A stretch of 64,000 nucleotides of DNA from contig JBMYRH010000026.1 in NCBI GenBank assembly GCA_049602155.1, positions 13,871-77,870 on the forward strand, given 5' to 3'. This document shows, one piece after another, positions 42,775 through 51,500 of this stretch; within the stretch, counting starts at the first letter, position 1; each line of letters begins with the position of its first letter. Position numbers and translations under genes: made by a program. The DNA comes from JBMYRH01 sp049602155. Its GTDB lineage: Bacteria; Myxococcota_A; UBA9042; PHBI01; JBMYRH01. Under the pieces are notes generated by a model. The model was not told the origin of the DNA. It saw only the letters and a list, made by a program, of their open reading frames with translations, and did not search any database.

Positions 42775-43670
42775 GCAAGGGCAAGATCGTCGCGGGGTGC
42801 CTCTCCCCGCATCCACCGCACCTCGTCTACGCGACCAACCCCCCTCAGAATGAACCTGAGGCGACGGGCTCTGGGGCGTGGAAGTCACTCCTCGATGGTT
42901 ACGAGGCGCTGCGCGCTAGCCTGAGGGCCAAAGACTTCGACGTGCTCGTCCTGCATACGCCGCACTGGAAGACGGTCGTGGGCCACCACTTCCTTGGCGT
43001 GCCGCACTTCAAGGACCTCTCCGTCGATCCCGTCTTCCCAAACCTCTTCCGCTACAACTACGAGATGGACGTGGACGTGGAGCTTGGTGAGGCCATCGCG
43101 GCGGAGGCGAGCGAACTTGGGCTGCTGACCACGATGATGCGCAACCCAGACTTCCGTGTGGACTACGGGACGATCACAAGCTGTCACCTCTCGTACCCCG
43201 ACTGGGACGTGCCCATCTGCGTGATGTCCTCGGCGAGCCCTTATTACTACTACTCCAACGAGTACGGCGATGCGGAGATGCTCGCGCTCGGCGAAGCGAC
43301 GCGACGAGCCATCGAGAAGACGGGCAAGCGGGCGGTGCTCTTGGCGTCCACGTCGCTCAGCCATCGGCACTTCACCGATGAGCCCGAGGACCCTGAGGAT
43401 CCGTCCTTCGAGTCCATCTACAACACGAATCAGCGCTCTTGGGACGACCGCATTTTGGACATGATCCGAGCAGGGGAGGGGCAGCGGATCCTCGCGGAGA
43501 TGCCGGACTTCATCGAGCAAGCGGTCTCCGAATGCCGAGAGGGCGGGCTGACCTGGCTCTTGAGTGCGCTCGGGATCCCCGACTACCCGGGGACGGTCCA
43601 CGGCTACGGATCGGTCATCGGGACAGGCAACGCCATCGTCGAGTGGACGCCCCCGGAGGTGCAGGCATGA
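42771..43670 (+). CDS. LigB-type extradiol dioxygenase, catalytic subunit (2-aminophenol 1,6-dioxygenase beta-like)
   Basis: A 299-residue class III extradiol dioxygenase. The non-haem iron ligands expected from 2-aminophenol 1,6-dioxygenase beta subunits are in place: a histidine in SPHPPHL (residue 14), a histidine in LHTPHW (62) and a glutamate in SECREGG (about 254). The catalytic histidine lies in SLSHRH (198-200). Length matches the roughly 300-residue beta subunits. It overlaps the asparaginase-like gene and the following alpha-like subunit by ATGA on both sides. These enzymes open ortho-aminophenols next to the amino-bearing carbon. With kynA in the same operon, 3-hydroxyanthranilate or 3-hydroxykynurenine are candidate substrates. 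Confidence 0.88.
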   Translation: MSKGKIVAGCLSPHPPHLVYATNPPQNEPEATGSGAWKSLLDGYEALRASLRAKDFDVLVLHTPHWKTVVGHHFLGVPHFKDLSVDPVFPNLFRYNYEMDVDVELGEAIAAEASELGLLTTMMRNPDFRVDYGTITSCHLSYPDWDVPICVMSSASPYYYYSNEYGDAEMLALGEATRRAIEKTGKRAVLLASTSLSHRHFTDEPEDPEDPSFESIYNTNQRSWDDRILDMIRAGEGQRILAEMPDFIEQAVSECREGGLTWLLSALGIPDYPGTVHGYGSVIGTGNAIVEWTPPEVQA

Positions 43671-44578
43671 GCGGTGAATTTGTAGGTGGCCTCATCGCGC
43701 CTGGGAAGCCTCAGATCTTGCTCGCGCCGGAGCAGAACGTCGGTTGGCAGTCTATGCATGACGCCTTCGGAGACGCGCGTGCGGCCATCCAGGCGCTGGA
43801 ACCGGACCTCTTGCTCGTCTACTCGACTCAGTGGCCGAGCATCATCGGTCATCAGATGCAGGCTGACCCGAACCCCAAGTGGCGGCTCGTCGATCAGGAC
43901 TTCCACGCGCTCGGGACCATGCACTACGACCTGCGCATGGACGCGGAGTATGCACACGCGTACGAGGCCTGCGCCAAGGCCCGAGGGCTCACTGCGCGCA
44001 CCGTCGCCTACCGTGGCTTCCCGGTCGACACTGGGACCATCGTAGCGCTGCAGCTCCTCAACCCTGACAACGCCATCCCGGCGAGCGTCGTCTCCTGCAA
44101 CATGTACGCGGACCGTGCCGAGACCATCGTGCTCGCGAAGGCCGCAGTCGACGCGGTGAAGAAGACAGGGCGACGCGCGGTGGCCATCGCCGTGACCGCG
44201 CTCTCGAACCGCATGTGGACCGAGTGGATCGACCCACAAGAGGATCGCATCCACTCCCGCAAGGACGATGAGTGGAACCGAAAGCTCCTCGAGCTCCTCG
44301 CCGAGGGGCGCCTAGAGGACGTCAGTCAGCTCGCACGTCAGTTCACCAGTCAGGCGCACGCTGACAGCAAGCTCAAGGCCCTCTGGTGGCTCAGCGCGTG
44401 CCTCGGGGAGAATAACGACTTTCGAGGTGAGGTCTTTGATTATCAGGCCATCTGGGGCACAGGGGCTGCGCTCGTGGGCCTGACGCCAGACAGCGTCAAG
44501 GGCCTAGACCTCGAATACGACGAGGACGGCACCGAGTTCTACAAGGGTGACAGGAACGTTTTGTCGACCGGGTCTTAG
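43667..44578 (+). CDS. LigB-type protein lacking iron ligands (2-aminophenol 1,6-dioxygenase alpha-like)
   Basis: A 303-residue LigB-fold protein starting at the ATGA overlap with the beta-like gene. At the positions where that subunit has SPHPPHL and HTPHW, this protein has IAPGKPQILL and YSTQWPSII, and the SLSHRH segment is ALSNRMW. The metal site is therefore lost. This is what is known for the alpha subunit of 2-aminophenol 1,6-dioxygenases, which forms a heterodimer with the active beta subunit. It is the last gene of the operon; a T-rich stretch follows from about 44600. Confidence 0.85.
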   Translation: MSGEFVGGLIAPGKPQILLAPEQNVGWQSMHDAFGDARAAIQALEPDLLLVYSTQWPSIIGHQMQADPNPKWRLVDQDFHALGTMHYDLRMDAEYAHAYEACAKARGLTARTVAYRGFPVDTGTIVALQLLNPDNAIPASVVSCNMYADRAETIVLAKAAVDAVKKTGRRAVAIAVTALSNRMWTEWIDPQEDRIHSRKDDEWNRKLLELLAEGRLEDVSQLARQFTSQAHADSKLKALWWLSACLGENNDFRGEVFDYQAIWGTGAALVGLTPDSVKGLDLEYDEDGTEFYKGDRNVLSTGS

Positions 44579-44698
44579 GTGTGAAGAGAGGTCTTAAGGT
44601 GCGTTTCTTTTGTTTGTTTTTAGTTGTTTAGGCTCTTCCGGCTCGACTTCGGGAGGGGGGCTCTTTGAGGTGCTTTATTATTTCTAGCGACCAATAGG

Positions 44699-44725
44699 TT
44701 GTTTTCCGAGTGAGCGTTAGATAAT
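44699..44725 (+). promoter_or_regulatory. Possible promoter of the diiron protein gene
   Basis: In an AT-rich 170-base gap, TTGTTT (44699-44704) and GATAAT (44720-44725) resemble -35 and -10 elements with a short 15-base spacer. Transcription would begin near 44732, giving a leader of about 20 bases. Assigned by eye. Confidence 0.35.
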
Positions 44726-44728
44726 GTG

Positions 44729-44751
44729 GGTCCGCAATCAAGGAGCGGACC
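44729..44751 (+). promoter_or_regulatory. Inverted repeat enclosing the ribosome-binding site
   Basis: GGTCCGC (44729-44735) and GCGGACC (44745-44751) are perfect seven-base arms ending directly at the ATG (44752). The nine-base loop AATCAAGGA holds most of the AAGGAG ribosome-binding site. It could be an RNA hairpin acting on translation or a DNA operator overlapping the transcription start. Confidence 0.55.
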
Positions 44752-46056
44752 ATGAACAGTAGCCTCAATCAGTTCGAAACATGTGCAACAGCGGTCACGC
44801 TGAACCCTCAGGTAGGGGCGGCCAATCGTCGTCTAGAGCGGGTAGCGAGTCGGGTTGTCCGGAAGCGTGACGACCTCCTCGAGCGTTTCAAGCTCGGGGG
44901 ACGCAAAGCCCGCTACGATGATGAGGCGTTCGAGTTTGAAGGGGGCGCGCAGGATGCCTTGCGTAAGAAGCACTACGACAAGAGCCTGCGTTTGCTCTGG
45001 AAGGCCGAGAAAGAGGCCCCGTTCCTTGGGTTCAAGGATTGCTCTGCTGCGGAGCGTGAGCTCACAGAGATGGCCGAGAAGTCGATGGACGCAGAGGAGC
45101 TGGAGCTGCGACGTCAGCTGAGCTTACCTGAGTTCAAAGCGCTCTTGGACAGCCACTATACGTTGCGAGAGAAGGAGGCGATCGTCGCCATCTTGGCCGC
45201 GATCGGCCACGGTGAAGCGTACGCATGGCTCGTGAGCGCGGAGATGCTCGGGATGGTGAAGTCCACGGGGGCACGCGCAGCGCTCACGATGCAGGTCTTT
45301 GAAGAGGCCAAGCACTTCGTGGTGTTGCGTGAGCTCATTCGAGCCTTCGACGTCCCCGTGCCACGACAGTCGGCTTGGGAGTACATGATGCTTGAGGGCG
45401 TCATTAAGGCCAAAGGGCTCGACAAGTTCTTCGGGATGAACGTGCTCATCGAGGGCATCGCCCTGAGCTTCTTCGGCATGCTCAGCACCTATCCTGGGCT
45501 GGACCTCCTCCGTCGCTTCCACCTCGACGAGTCGCGCCACACGGCGCTCCCACAGAACTACTTCAAGGAGTTCCCGCTCTCCAAGCAGGAGTCCAAGAGC
45601 CCGGTGGCGCGCATGCGGCGCCTCAAGATGCTGATGCCGGCGCTCGCGCTTATCCCTTATCTGGAGGAAGACCTCGCCGTGCTCGGCATCGATGCCTTCG
45701 AGTTTGGTGGCTCTGTTTTGCGCAAGGTCATCACGCTCAGCGAGCGCAATGGCTTCTACCTGCCGCTGCCTGCGACGACGGTCACAGCGACCTTGAACAT
45801 GCTCTTTAACGGCTACTGCAAGGTGACACGACCCAACCACGTCGCGTGCGACTTCATGGTCGCGGAGACGACGAAGGGGAGGGCGGAGCGACAGGTGGAG
45901 GAGACGGTCTTTGAGCCAAGCGCCACGAGCGAGGAGGCAGCGCCTAAGAAGAGCGCGGCGCCAACGAAAAAGGCGGCTCCAAAGAAGGCACGCGCCAAAC
46001 GCTCCGCGAAGGCTCAGGCTGCGCCTGTGTACGGGGCGGCTCAAGCTCACGCGTGA
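44752..46056 (+). CDS. Ferritin-like diiron protein with lysine/alanine-rich tail
   Basis: A 434-residue protein with AAGGAG six bases before the ATG. The helical core has the four-helix ligand pattern of carboxylate-bridged diiron oxygenases: E155 in GHGEAYAW, E184/E185 and H188 in FEEAKHF, E234 in LIEGIAL, and E260 and H263 in LDESRHT. The fold is ferritin-like; the nearest named relatives I can suggest are AurF-type arylamine oxygenases and R2-like ligand-binding oxidases, but neither pattern fits exactly. Residues about 395-434 form a basic Ala/Lys/Pro tail (KKSAAPTKKAAPKKARAKRS) like histone H1 tails. It lies 173 bases after the dioxygenase operon with its own likely promoter. It may add an oxidation step or act independently. 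Confidence 0.8.
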   Translation: MNSSLNQFETCATAVTLNPQVGAANRRLERVASRVVRKRDDLLERFKLGGRKARYDDEAFEFEGGAQDALRKKHYDKSLRLLWKAEKEAPFLGFKDCSAAERELTEMAEKSMDAEELELRRQLSLPEFKALLDSHYTLREKEAIVAILAAIGHGEAYAWLVSAEMLGMVKSTGARAALTMQVFEEAKHFVVLRELIRAFDVPVPRQSAWEYMMLEGVIKAKGLDKFFGMNVLIEGIALSFFGMLSTYPGLDLLRRFHLDESRHTALPQNYFKEFPLSKQESKSPVARMRRLKMLMPALALIPYLEEDLAVLGIDAFEFGGSVLRKVITLSERNGFYLPLPATTVTATLNMLFNGYCKVTRPNHVACDFMVAETTKGRAERQVEETVFEPSATSEEAAPKKSAAPTKKAAPKKARAKRSAKAQAAPVYGAAQAHA

Positions 46057-46281
46057 GGCAGGGGGCTCAGGGCGTCCGTGCACAGCCTGCCTGTCAGTGT
46101 GTGTGCTCAGCCCTTCGCTCCCTGAAGCCGCTGAGGTGCAGCCCCTAAAGGACCTGCCACGCAGCGGGCAGGCTCTGAGGGGCAAGGCGCACGCGGCCTT
46201 AAGCCTTGCTGCTCAGCGCTGCGCGTGATTGGCAGTCTTCACGGCACGCTCTCCCTTGTTTATCTCGGGGGGACCGGGGCG

Positions 46282-48078
46282 TTATTCAAGGCCGCAATCA
46301 TGGTTACTCCCGTATTGGATGCATAAGCCATCGTCCCAGTTGCAGGCGATTGACCAAGTCCACTCGGGGCACTGTCCATTGCCAGGGTCGACGCATTGCT
46401 TGTACTGGATGTCGCTGATGCAATAGGAGTCGCCGGCCATCGCGTCCTCGATGAGGCCGTCCGTGGTGTCTAGCGGCGGACAGATCGGGTCGTAGCACTC
46501 GCACATGGTCTGGTTTGCCGAGCAGACTAAGTCCGACGCACATGTACCGCATGACCCGCCGCAGCCATCGCCTCCGCAGACTTTGCCAGTACAGTCTGGT
46601 TCACAGAAGCACTGGCCAGCGACACAGCTCTCGAAGAGCGTGCAGAGGCCGCACTGGCCCCCGCAGCCATCGTCACCGCAGGACTTACCTGTGCACTCAG
46701 GCTGGCATGAGCATACTTGACCGTCTTCCTCACAGCTCTCGTTCGCTGCGCAGGTGCCACAGACGCCTCCGCATCCGTCGTCGCCGCAGACCTTGCCCGA
46801 GCAATCAGGTTGGCATACGCACGCGCCGCTCACGCAGGTGTCTTGACCTGAGCAGCTTCCGCATGAGCCTCCGCATCCGTCACTTCCGCAGGTCTTGCCC
46901 GAGCAGCTCGGCTGACAGACGCACTGCCCACTGACGCAGCTATCCTGGCCGGAGCATGAGCCGCATGAGCCTCCACATCCGTCGCTACCGCAGGAGATAC
47001 CCGAGCAGCTGGGCTGACAGACGCAGACCTCTCCGCCCTCTTCGCAGGACTCATTGCTCGCGCAGGTTCCGCATAGCCCACCGCACCCGTCATCTCCGCA
47101 GACCTTGCCCGAGCAGCTCGGCTGACAGACACAGACCTCACCGCCCTCTTCGCAGGACTCATTGCTCGCGCAGGTGCCGCAGAGGCCACCGCAGCCATCG
47201 TCGCCGCAGACCTTGCCGGAGCACTCGGGTTGACACACACAGACCTCTCCGGCCTCTTCGCAGGTCTCGTTGGTCGCGCAGGAACCACAGGAGCCGCCGC
47301 AGCCGTCGTCGCCGCAGACCTTGCCCGTGCAGAGCGGTACACATTGGGCGACGCTCTTCTTGAGGAAGAAGCCAGGGTTGTTGGCGTCGTCGCAGCCTGA
47401 CTCGATCAAGGGGGGGTGCGTCGCGAAGTAATCCGAGCTCAGCTCCGTCGAGCAGGCGGTGGGGAAGCCGGCTCGAAAGCCGACGACCGCGTCGTTAAGG
47501 GGGTCATTGCACAGCGGCGTCTCGCCCTCGCAGGGGAAGAGGCGACCGCCTGCCCCAAAGGCGATGTACTTGCCAGGCGTGCCCTCTTTAAAGCAGCAGT
47601 TCCCTGGCTTGATGCCGACCATCAGGTTCGTGAGCCCGCCTCGGGCGTTGTAGGCCCAGGTGAAGACCTCTTGGATAAAGGCGTCTTGCAGGTCTGCGAG
47701 GCTCAAGAGCTCGTAGCCGGCGTAGGAGGCGTTGTACTGACCGACGGCGACGTCCTCGTAGGTCACAACGGGGCCGCTCATGTCGCAATAGACGCCCTTG
47801 GCTTCTGCGGGGCCGGCCCCATCGGGGTCAACCGTGTAGGGGCCGGTTGGCGCCGTTGGGTCCTTCGAGAGGATGTCCTCACAGCTCAGGTCGTAGTCGC
47901 AGGTTTGGTCGACCTGACAGCTCCCTGCGGGGCCACAGGAGCCACATACGCCCCCGCACCCGTCGTCACCGCAGCTCTTGCCCACGCAGTCCGGCGCGCA
48001 GCCTTGGCAGCCTTGGTCGGTGCACTGGTCGTTAAGGGTGTTGGGATCTCCATCGTCGCAGCTCGTACCGAGCGGCAC
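46282..48078 (-). CDS. Cys-rich repeat protein: third in-frame C-terminal module of the giant gene
   Basis: A 598-residue frame starting at a GTG six bases after the TGA of the module upstream (48085-48087), in the same frame. It has no signal peptide or convincing ribosome-binding site. It begins PLGTSCDDGDPNTLND, then a fibrinogen C-like or similar segment near SCEDILSKDPTAPTGPY and VYCDMSG. About seven to ten repeats of the type CSGKVCGDDGCGG-CGTC-NESC follow. The end, CPPLDTTDGLIEDAMAGDSY to NHDCGLE, aligns with the ends of the two modules upstream. Without readthrough or reinitiation it would be a cytoplasmic Cys-rich protein, which is unlikely. I read it as a duplicated 3' module, expressed only by readthrough, or a remnant. 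Confidence 0.6.
   Translation of the reverse strand: MPLGTSCDDGDPNTLNDQCTDQGCQGCAPDCVGKSCGDDGCGGVCGSCGPAGSCQVDQTCDYDLSCEDILSKDPTAPTGPYTVDPDGAGPAEAKGVYCDMSGPVVTYEDVAVGQYNASYAGYELLSLADLQDAFIQEVFTWAYNARGGLTNLMVGIKPGNCCFKEGTPGKYIAFGAGGRLFPCEGETPLCNDPLNDAVVGFRAGFPTACSTELSSDYFATHPPLIESGCDDANNPGFFLKKSVAQCVPLCTGKVCGDDGCGGSCGSCATNETCEEAGEVCVCQPECSGKVCGDDGCGGLCGTCASNESCEEGGEVCVCQPSCSGKVCGDDGCGGLCGTCASNESCEEGGEVCVCQPSCSGISCGSDGCGGSCGSCSGQDSCVSGQCVCQPSCSGKTCGSDGCGGSCGSCSGQDTCVSGACVCQPDCSGKVCGDDGCGGVCGTCAANESCEEDGQVCSCQPECTGKSCGDDGCGGQCGLCTLFESCVAGQCFCEPDCTGKVCGGDGCGGSCGTCASDLVCSANQTMCECYDPICPPLDTTDGLIEDAMAGDSYCISDIQYKQCVDPGNGQCPEWTWSIACNWDDGLCIQYGSNHDCGLE
48061..48073 (-). other. Hairpin 11 bases after second in-frame TGA
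   Basis: On the minus strand GCTCG-GTA-CGAGC, a five-base perfect stem with a GTA loop, lies 11 bases downstream of the TGA at 48085-48087. The surrounding 22 bases (48053-48074) are identical to those after the other TGA. Confidence 0.55.
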
Positions 48079-48084
48079 GCCCGT

Positions 48085-48435
48085 TCATTGATCGAAGCCG
48101 CACTCGGCGTGATAGCCCATGTTCTGGTCGACCTGTGTGCAGGTGAAGTCGTTGTCTAGGGACATGCAGTCTTGCTCGGCCGACCACGAGGGGCACTGGC
48201 CCGCCGGGCCCGCTTGGCAGACGATGTAGGTCGTGTCGAAGGTGCAGAGTGACTCCCCGACGACCGCGTCAGAGACGACGACCCCCTGATACCAGGACTC
48301 TGCAGGAGGGCAGGTCGTGCAGGGCGCTGTGCACACCCCCGCGTCGCACACGTCATCACCGCTGCAAGTGCCGCACGAGCCGCCACACCCGTCATCACCA
48401 CATGCCTTCCCGGTGCATGAGGGTGTGCAGCCCAC
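48085..48435 (-). CDS. Cys-rich module between two in-frame TGA codons
   Basis: The annotated part (116 residues from a GTG) lies in a 142-codon open stretch, 48088-48513, in the same frame as the giant gene upstream and the Cys-rich frame downstream. Directly after the first TGA it reads DDKALGTSCDDDNPDTVND, which matches PLGTSCDDGDPNTLND after the second TGA. It carries one repeat CTGKACGDDGCGGSCGTC and ends CPPAESWYQGVVVSDAVVG to YHAECGFDQ. There is no signal or start at its true beginning, so independent expression is doubtful. Confidence 0.5.
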   Translation of the reverse strand: MGCTPSCTGKACGDDGCGGSCGTCSGDDVCDAGVCTAPCTTCPPAESWYQGVVVSDAVVGESLCTFDTTYIVCQAGPAGQCPSWSAEQDCMSLDNDFTCTQVDQNMGYHAECGFDQ

Positions 48436-48489
48436 GCAGCCATCTGCCGTGCAGATGTCGTTGACCGTATCTGGGTTGTCGTCGTCGCA

Positions 48490-48502
48490 GCTCGTACCGA
48501 GC
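48490..48502 (-). other. Hairpin 11 bases after first in-frame TGA
   Basis: The same GCTCG-GTA-CGAGC hairpin, again 11 bases after a TGA (48514-48516). The bases between TGA and hairpin differ between the two sites except the last, while the hairpin block (48482-48503) is identical. Confidence 0.55.
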
Positions 48503-48513
48503 GCCTTATCGTC

Positions 48514-51500
48514 TCAAAATTCTGGGTCACCAACGCAGTCGGCGAAGGTCCCATCAGGGAAGGAGATGCACTGCGCGGTCGAGAAGAGTGACTGACAATC
48601 ACCGCTCATATCCCACTGCGGACACGCGCCTCCTGTCCCGGCGACACACGTGGCGTACTGGGTTGCACTGTAGCAGTACTGCTCCCCAGGGGCGGCGAAC
48701 ATGATCATCCCGTTGGGGCTGGACAGGGCGGGGCATTCTTCGATCGTACACACGCATTGGCCTGAGCCGTCACACCCGAGACCTGAGCTGCATGAGCCAC
48801 ATGAACCGCCGCAGCCATCGCTGCCACAGCTCTTGCCGCTGCAGTTGGGCGTGCACCCGCAGACGCCGCCGTTACAGCTCTCGCCTGCCCCACAGGAGCC
48901 ACAAGAGCCGCCGCAGCCGTCATCACCGCAGTTCTTACCCGAGCAGTCCGGGGTGCAGGCGCAGACACCGCCGTTACAGCTCTCACCTGCGCCACAGGAG
49001 CCACAGGAGCCGCCGCACCCGTCGTCACCGCAGCTCTTACCCGAGCAGTCTGGGGTGCATTGACACACACCGCCACTGCAGCTTTCACCTGCGCCGCAGG
49101 ATCCGCATGAGCCGCCGCAGCCGTTGTCACCACAGTCCTTACCTGAGCAGTTGGGGGTGCAGGGGGTGTAGCACCAAGTACCATCGCAGACTTGGCCGCC
49201 TGAGCATGAGCCGCAGGAACCCCCGCAACCGTCGCTGCCGCAGTTACCTGAGCAGCTGGGGGCGCAGGGTGTGTAGCACCAAGTACCATCGCAGACTTGG
49301 CCGCCTGAGCATGAGCCACAGGAACCCCCGCAACCGTCGCTGCCGCAGTTACCTGAGCAGCTGGGGGTGCAGGGTGTGTAGCAGCTCGACCCATCACAGA
49401 CCTGGCCACTGGGGCATGAACCGCAAGAGCCCCCGCACCCGTCGTCGCCGCAGTTGCCTGAGCAGCTCGGAGTGCAGCCTCCGCAGACGCCGTCGAAGCA
49501 GGTGTCATTCACCGTGGTGGCGTCGCCGTCGTCGCACTTCAGTGTCTCGTGGCTAGGGGTCAGGCACGGGCACGCGCCGCCCTCGGGGACGCATTGGCCG
49601 CTGTTACAGCAGTAGTCGCACTGCGTCTCGACGAAGGCGTAGCAGCCCGGGAAGCCAGGGACCTCCTCGCAGGAGACCGCGGCGTCCCAGTAGGTGCACC
49701 CGACGTCGCCTGGGTTATTCGGGAGGAGCTGGGCGTCTTGGCCATCGAGGAGCCCGCAGTTGGGTCCGCTGCCTGCAGGGCAGCTGGAGACGCAGGTGCC
49801 GTCTTCACAGATATCGCCTGCCACGCAGTCGCCGCAGGACTCTCCGCACCCGTCGTCGCCGCATTCCTTCCCATCGCAGCTCCCCACGCAGTTCGAGACG
49901 CAGGTCCCCGTGCTGTCGCAGACGCCATCAATGACCGCGCCATCATTGTCACAGGGGGTGCCCGCGTCCTGGAGCTGCTCATCACAGCTCCAGCCGTCGT
50001 CTCCGCAGAGCGCCTTGGATGACAGGCAATCATGGGCGGCTGTACAGGTCGGCGCATCGTCCATGATGCACAGGCCCAAGGAGCCGTCGCAGACCGTTAA
50101 CACTGTGCCACAGGGGTTATCAGGCAAGGTCTGCCCAGCGGATCCGATAGCCCACTCACCGCTGCCGGTGTAGCACAGGGCTGTGAGCCCTGGATCCGAG
50201 TTCTCGATGCAGCCGATGCTGCCTGTGAGCAGGCCGTCGATGGCCTCGGCGTTTATCGCGTCGGTCGGATCGCAGGCCGAGACGTCGACGTGACAGGCGG
50301 TGCTCGCCACGAGCATCACGCCGGTCATGTTGCAGGTACAGTAAGGGCTCGGGACCTGTCCGCTGCACACGCCGTCGCTGCACACGTCGCTCACAGTGTC
50401 CGGGTCACCGTCATCGCAGCTCACCGTGTTCGGCGTGTTGGTGCAGACCAGGTCCGCGTCACAGGTGTCATCCGTGCACGGGTTTTGGTCGTCGCAGTCT
50501 TCTTCGCAGGCCGCCAACGGGTCATCGGCCTTGACGTCATCGGTCTGGAACCAGTTGTCCGGGTTGGTTGGGATGCCCTGGTTGTACTCGAAGGTGTAGA
50601 CCATCTCCTGGCCGAGCTCGTCCGAGAAGGTCGACGCGGCGTGGTCGTAGCTGATGACGAGCGTCCCGCTCTGGGCGAGCTGGAAGCGCATATCGAGCAC
50701 GTACGGGTCATTGATGAGCGTCTTCGCGTCCGCGTCCAGGTAGGAGTCGGTGATGGGCGCGGATGAGAAGGAGTAGAGGAAGAGCAGCATCTCGCCGGGG
50801 TCACAGTCGCCGGCGCCCGTGTCGCACGTGGACGCGGTGTGGCTCGAGGCCAGGGTCAGGCTGTCTTCTGTGCTCACGGCGCTGCAATTCGTGCAGCGGC
50901 TCAAAGTCTCGTCACAGACAAAGTTCGTGGTGCCGTCGTTGAAGCCTGCACAGTACGCGTCGCCCCCGGCGCCCGGAGTGCACGCCGCGATGGGGAGGGT
51001 GGCCGGCATCGGGACGCACGCGGAGAGCTCCTTGGCCGCGACCATCGACGCGTCGAAGGTGAAGAGGATGTCGGCTGCGACCGCCGGTGGCTTGATCGTC
51101 GTCGCGCGTGCGTAGTTCAGCGGGCAGCTGACCCAGTCGCCTTCGTCTCCGCTCAGCGTGCAGACCACGGAGTTGGTGCAACCATCGACAGGCACGTGGG
51201 TGCAGAGCCCAGTGTCTGAGTCGCAGGTGTCGGTCGTGCAGGCGTTTTGATCGTCGCAGTCAACCGCGGGCTCGCCTTGCTCGCAGACGCCATCACCGCT
51301 GCACTCCCAGGTGAAGCACGCATCACCCTCGCAGGGGCAGTCATCTGGGCAGCTTCCGCAGTCTTCGCCAGGGACGCACTCTCCGTCACCGCACACAGGC
51401 GGTGGGCAGGCGCCGCAGTCGTCTTCGCAGATCTCGCAGGTCTCTATCCAGTTGCAGGTCCCGTCGCCGCAGAAGGGCTCGTCGCCATCGGTCGGCTCAC

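Noticed and set aside
44579..44640. Intrinsic terminator after the dioxygenase operon
   Set aside because: There is a T-rich run (about 44604-44622) but no stable hairpin directly before it, so I do not call a terminator.
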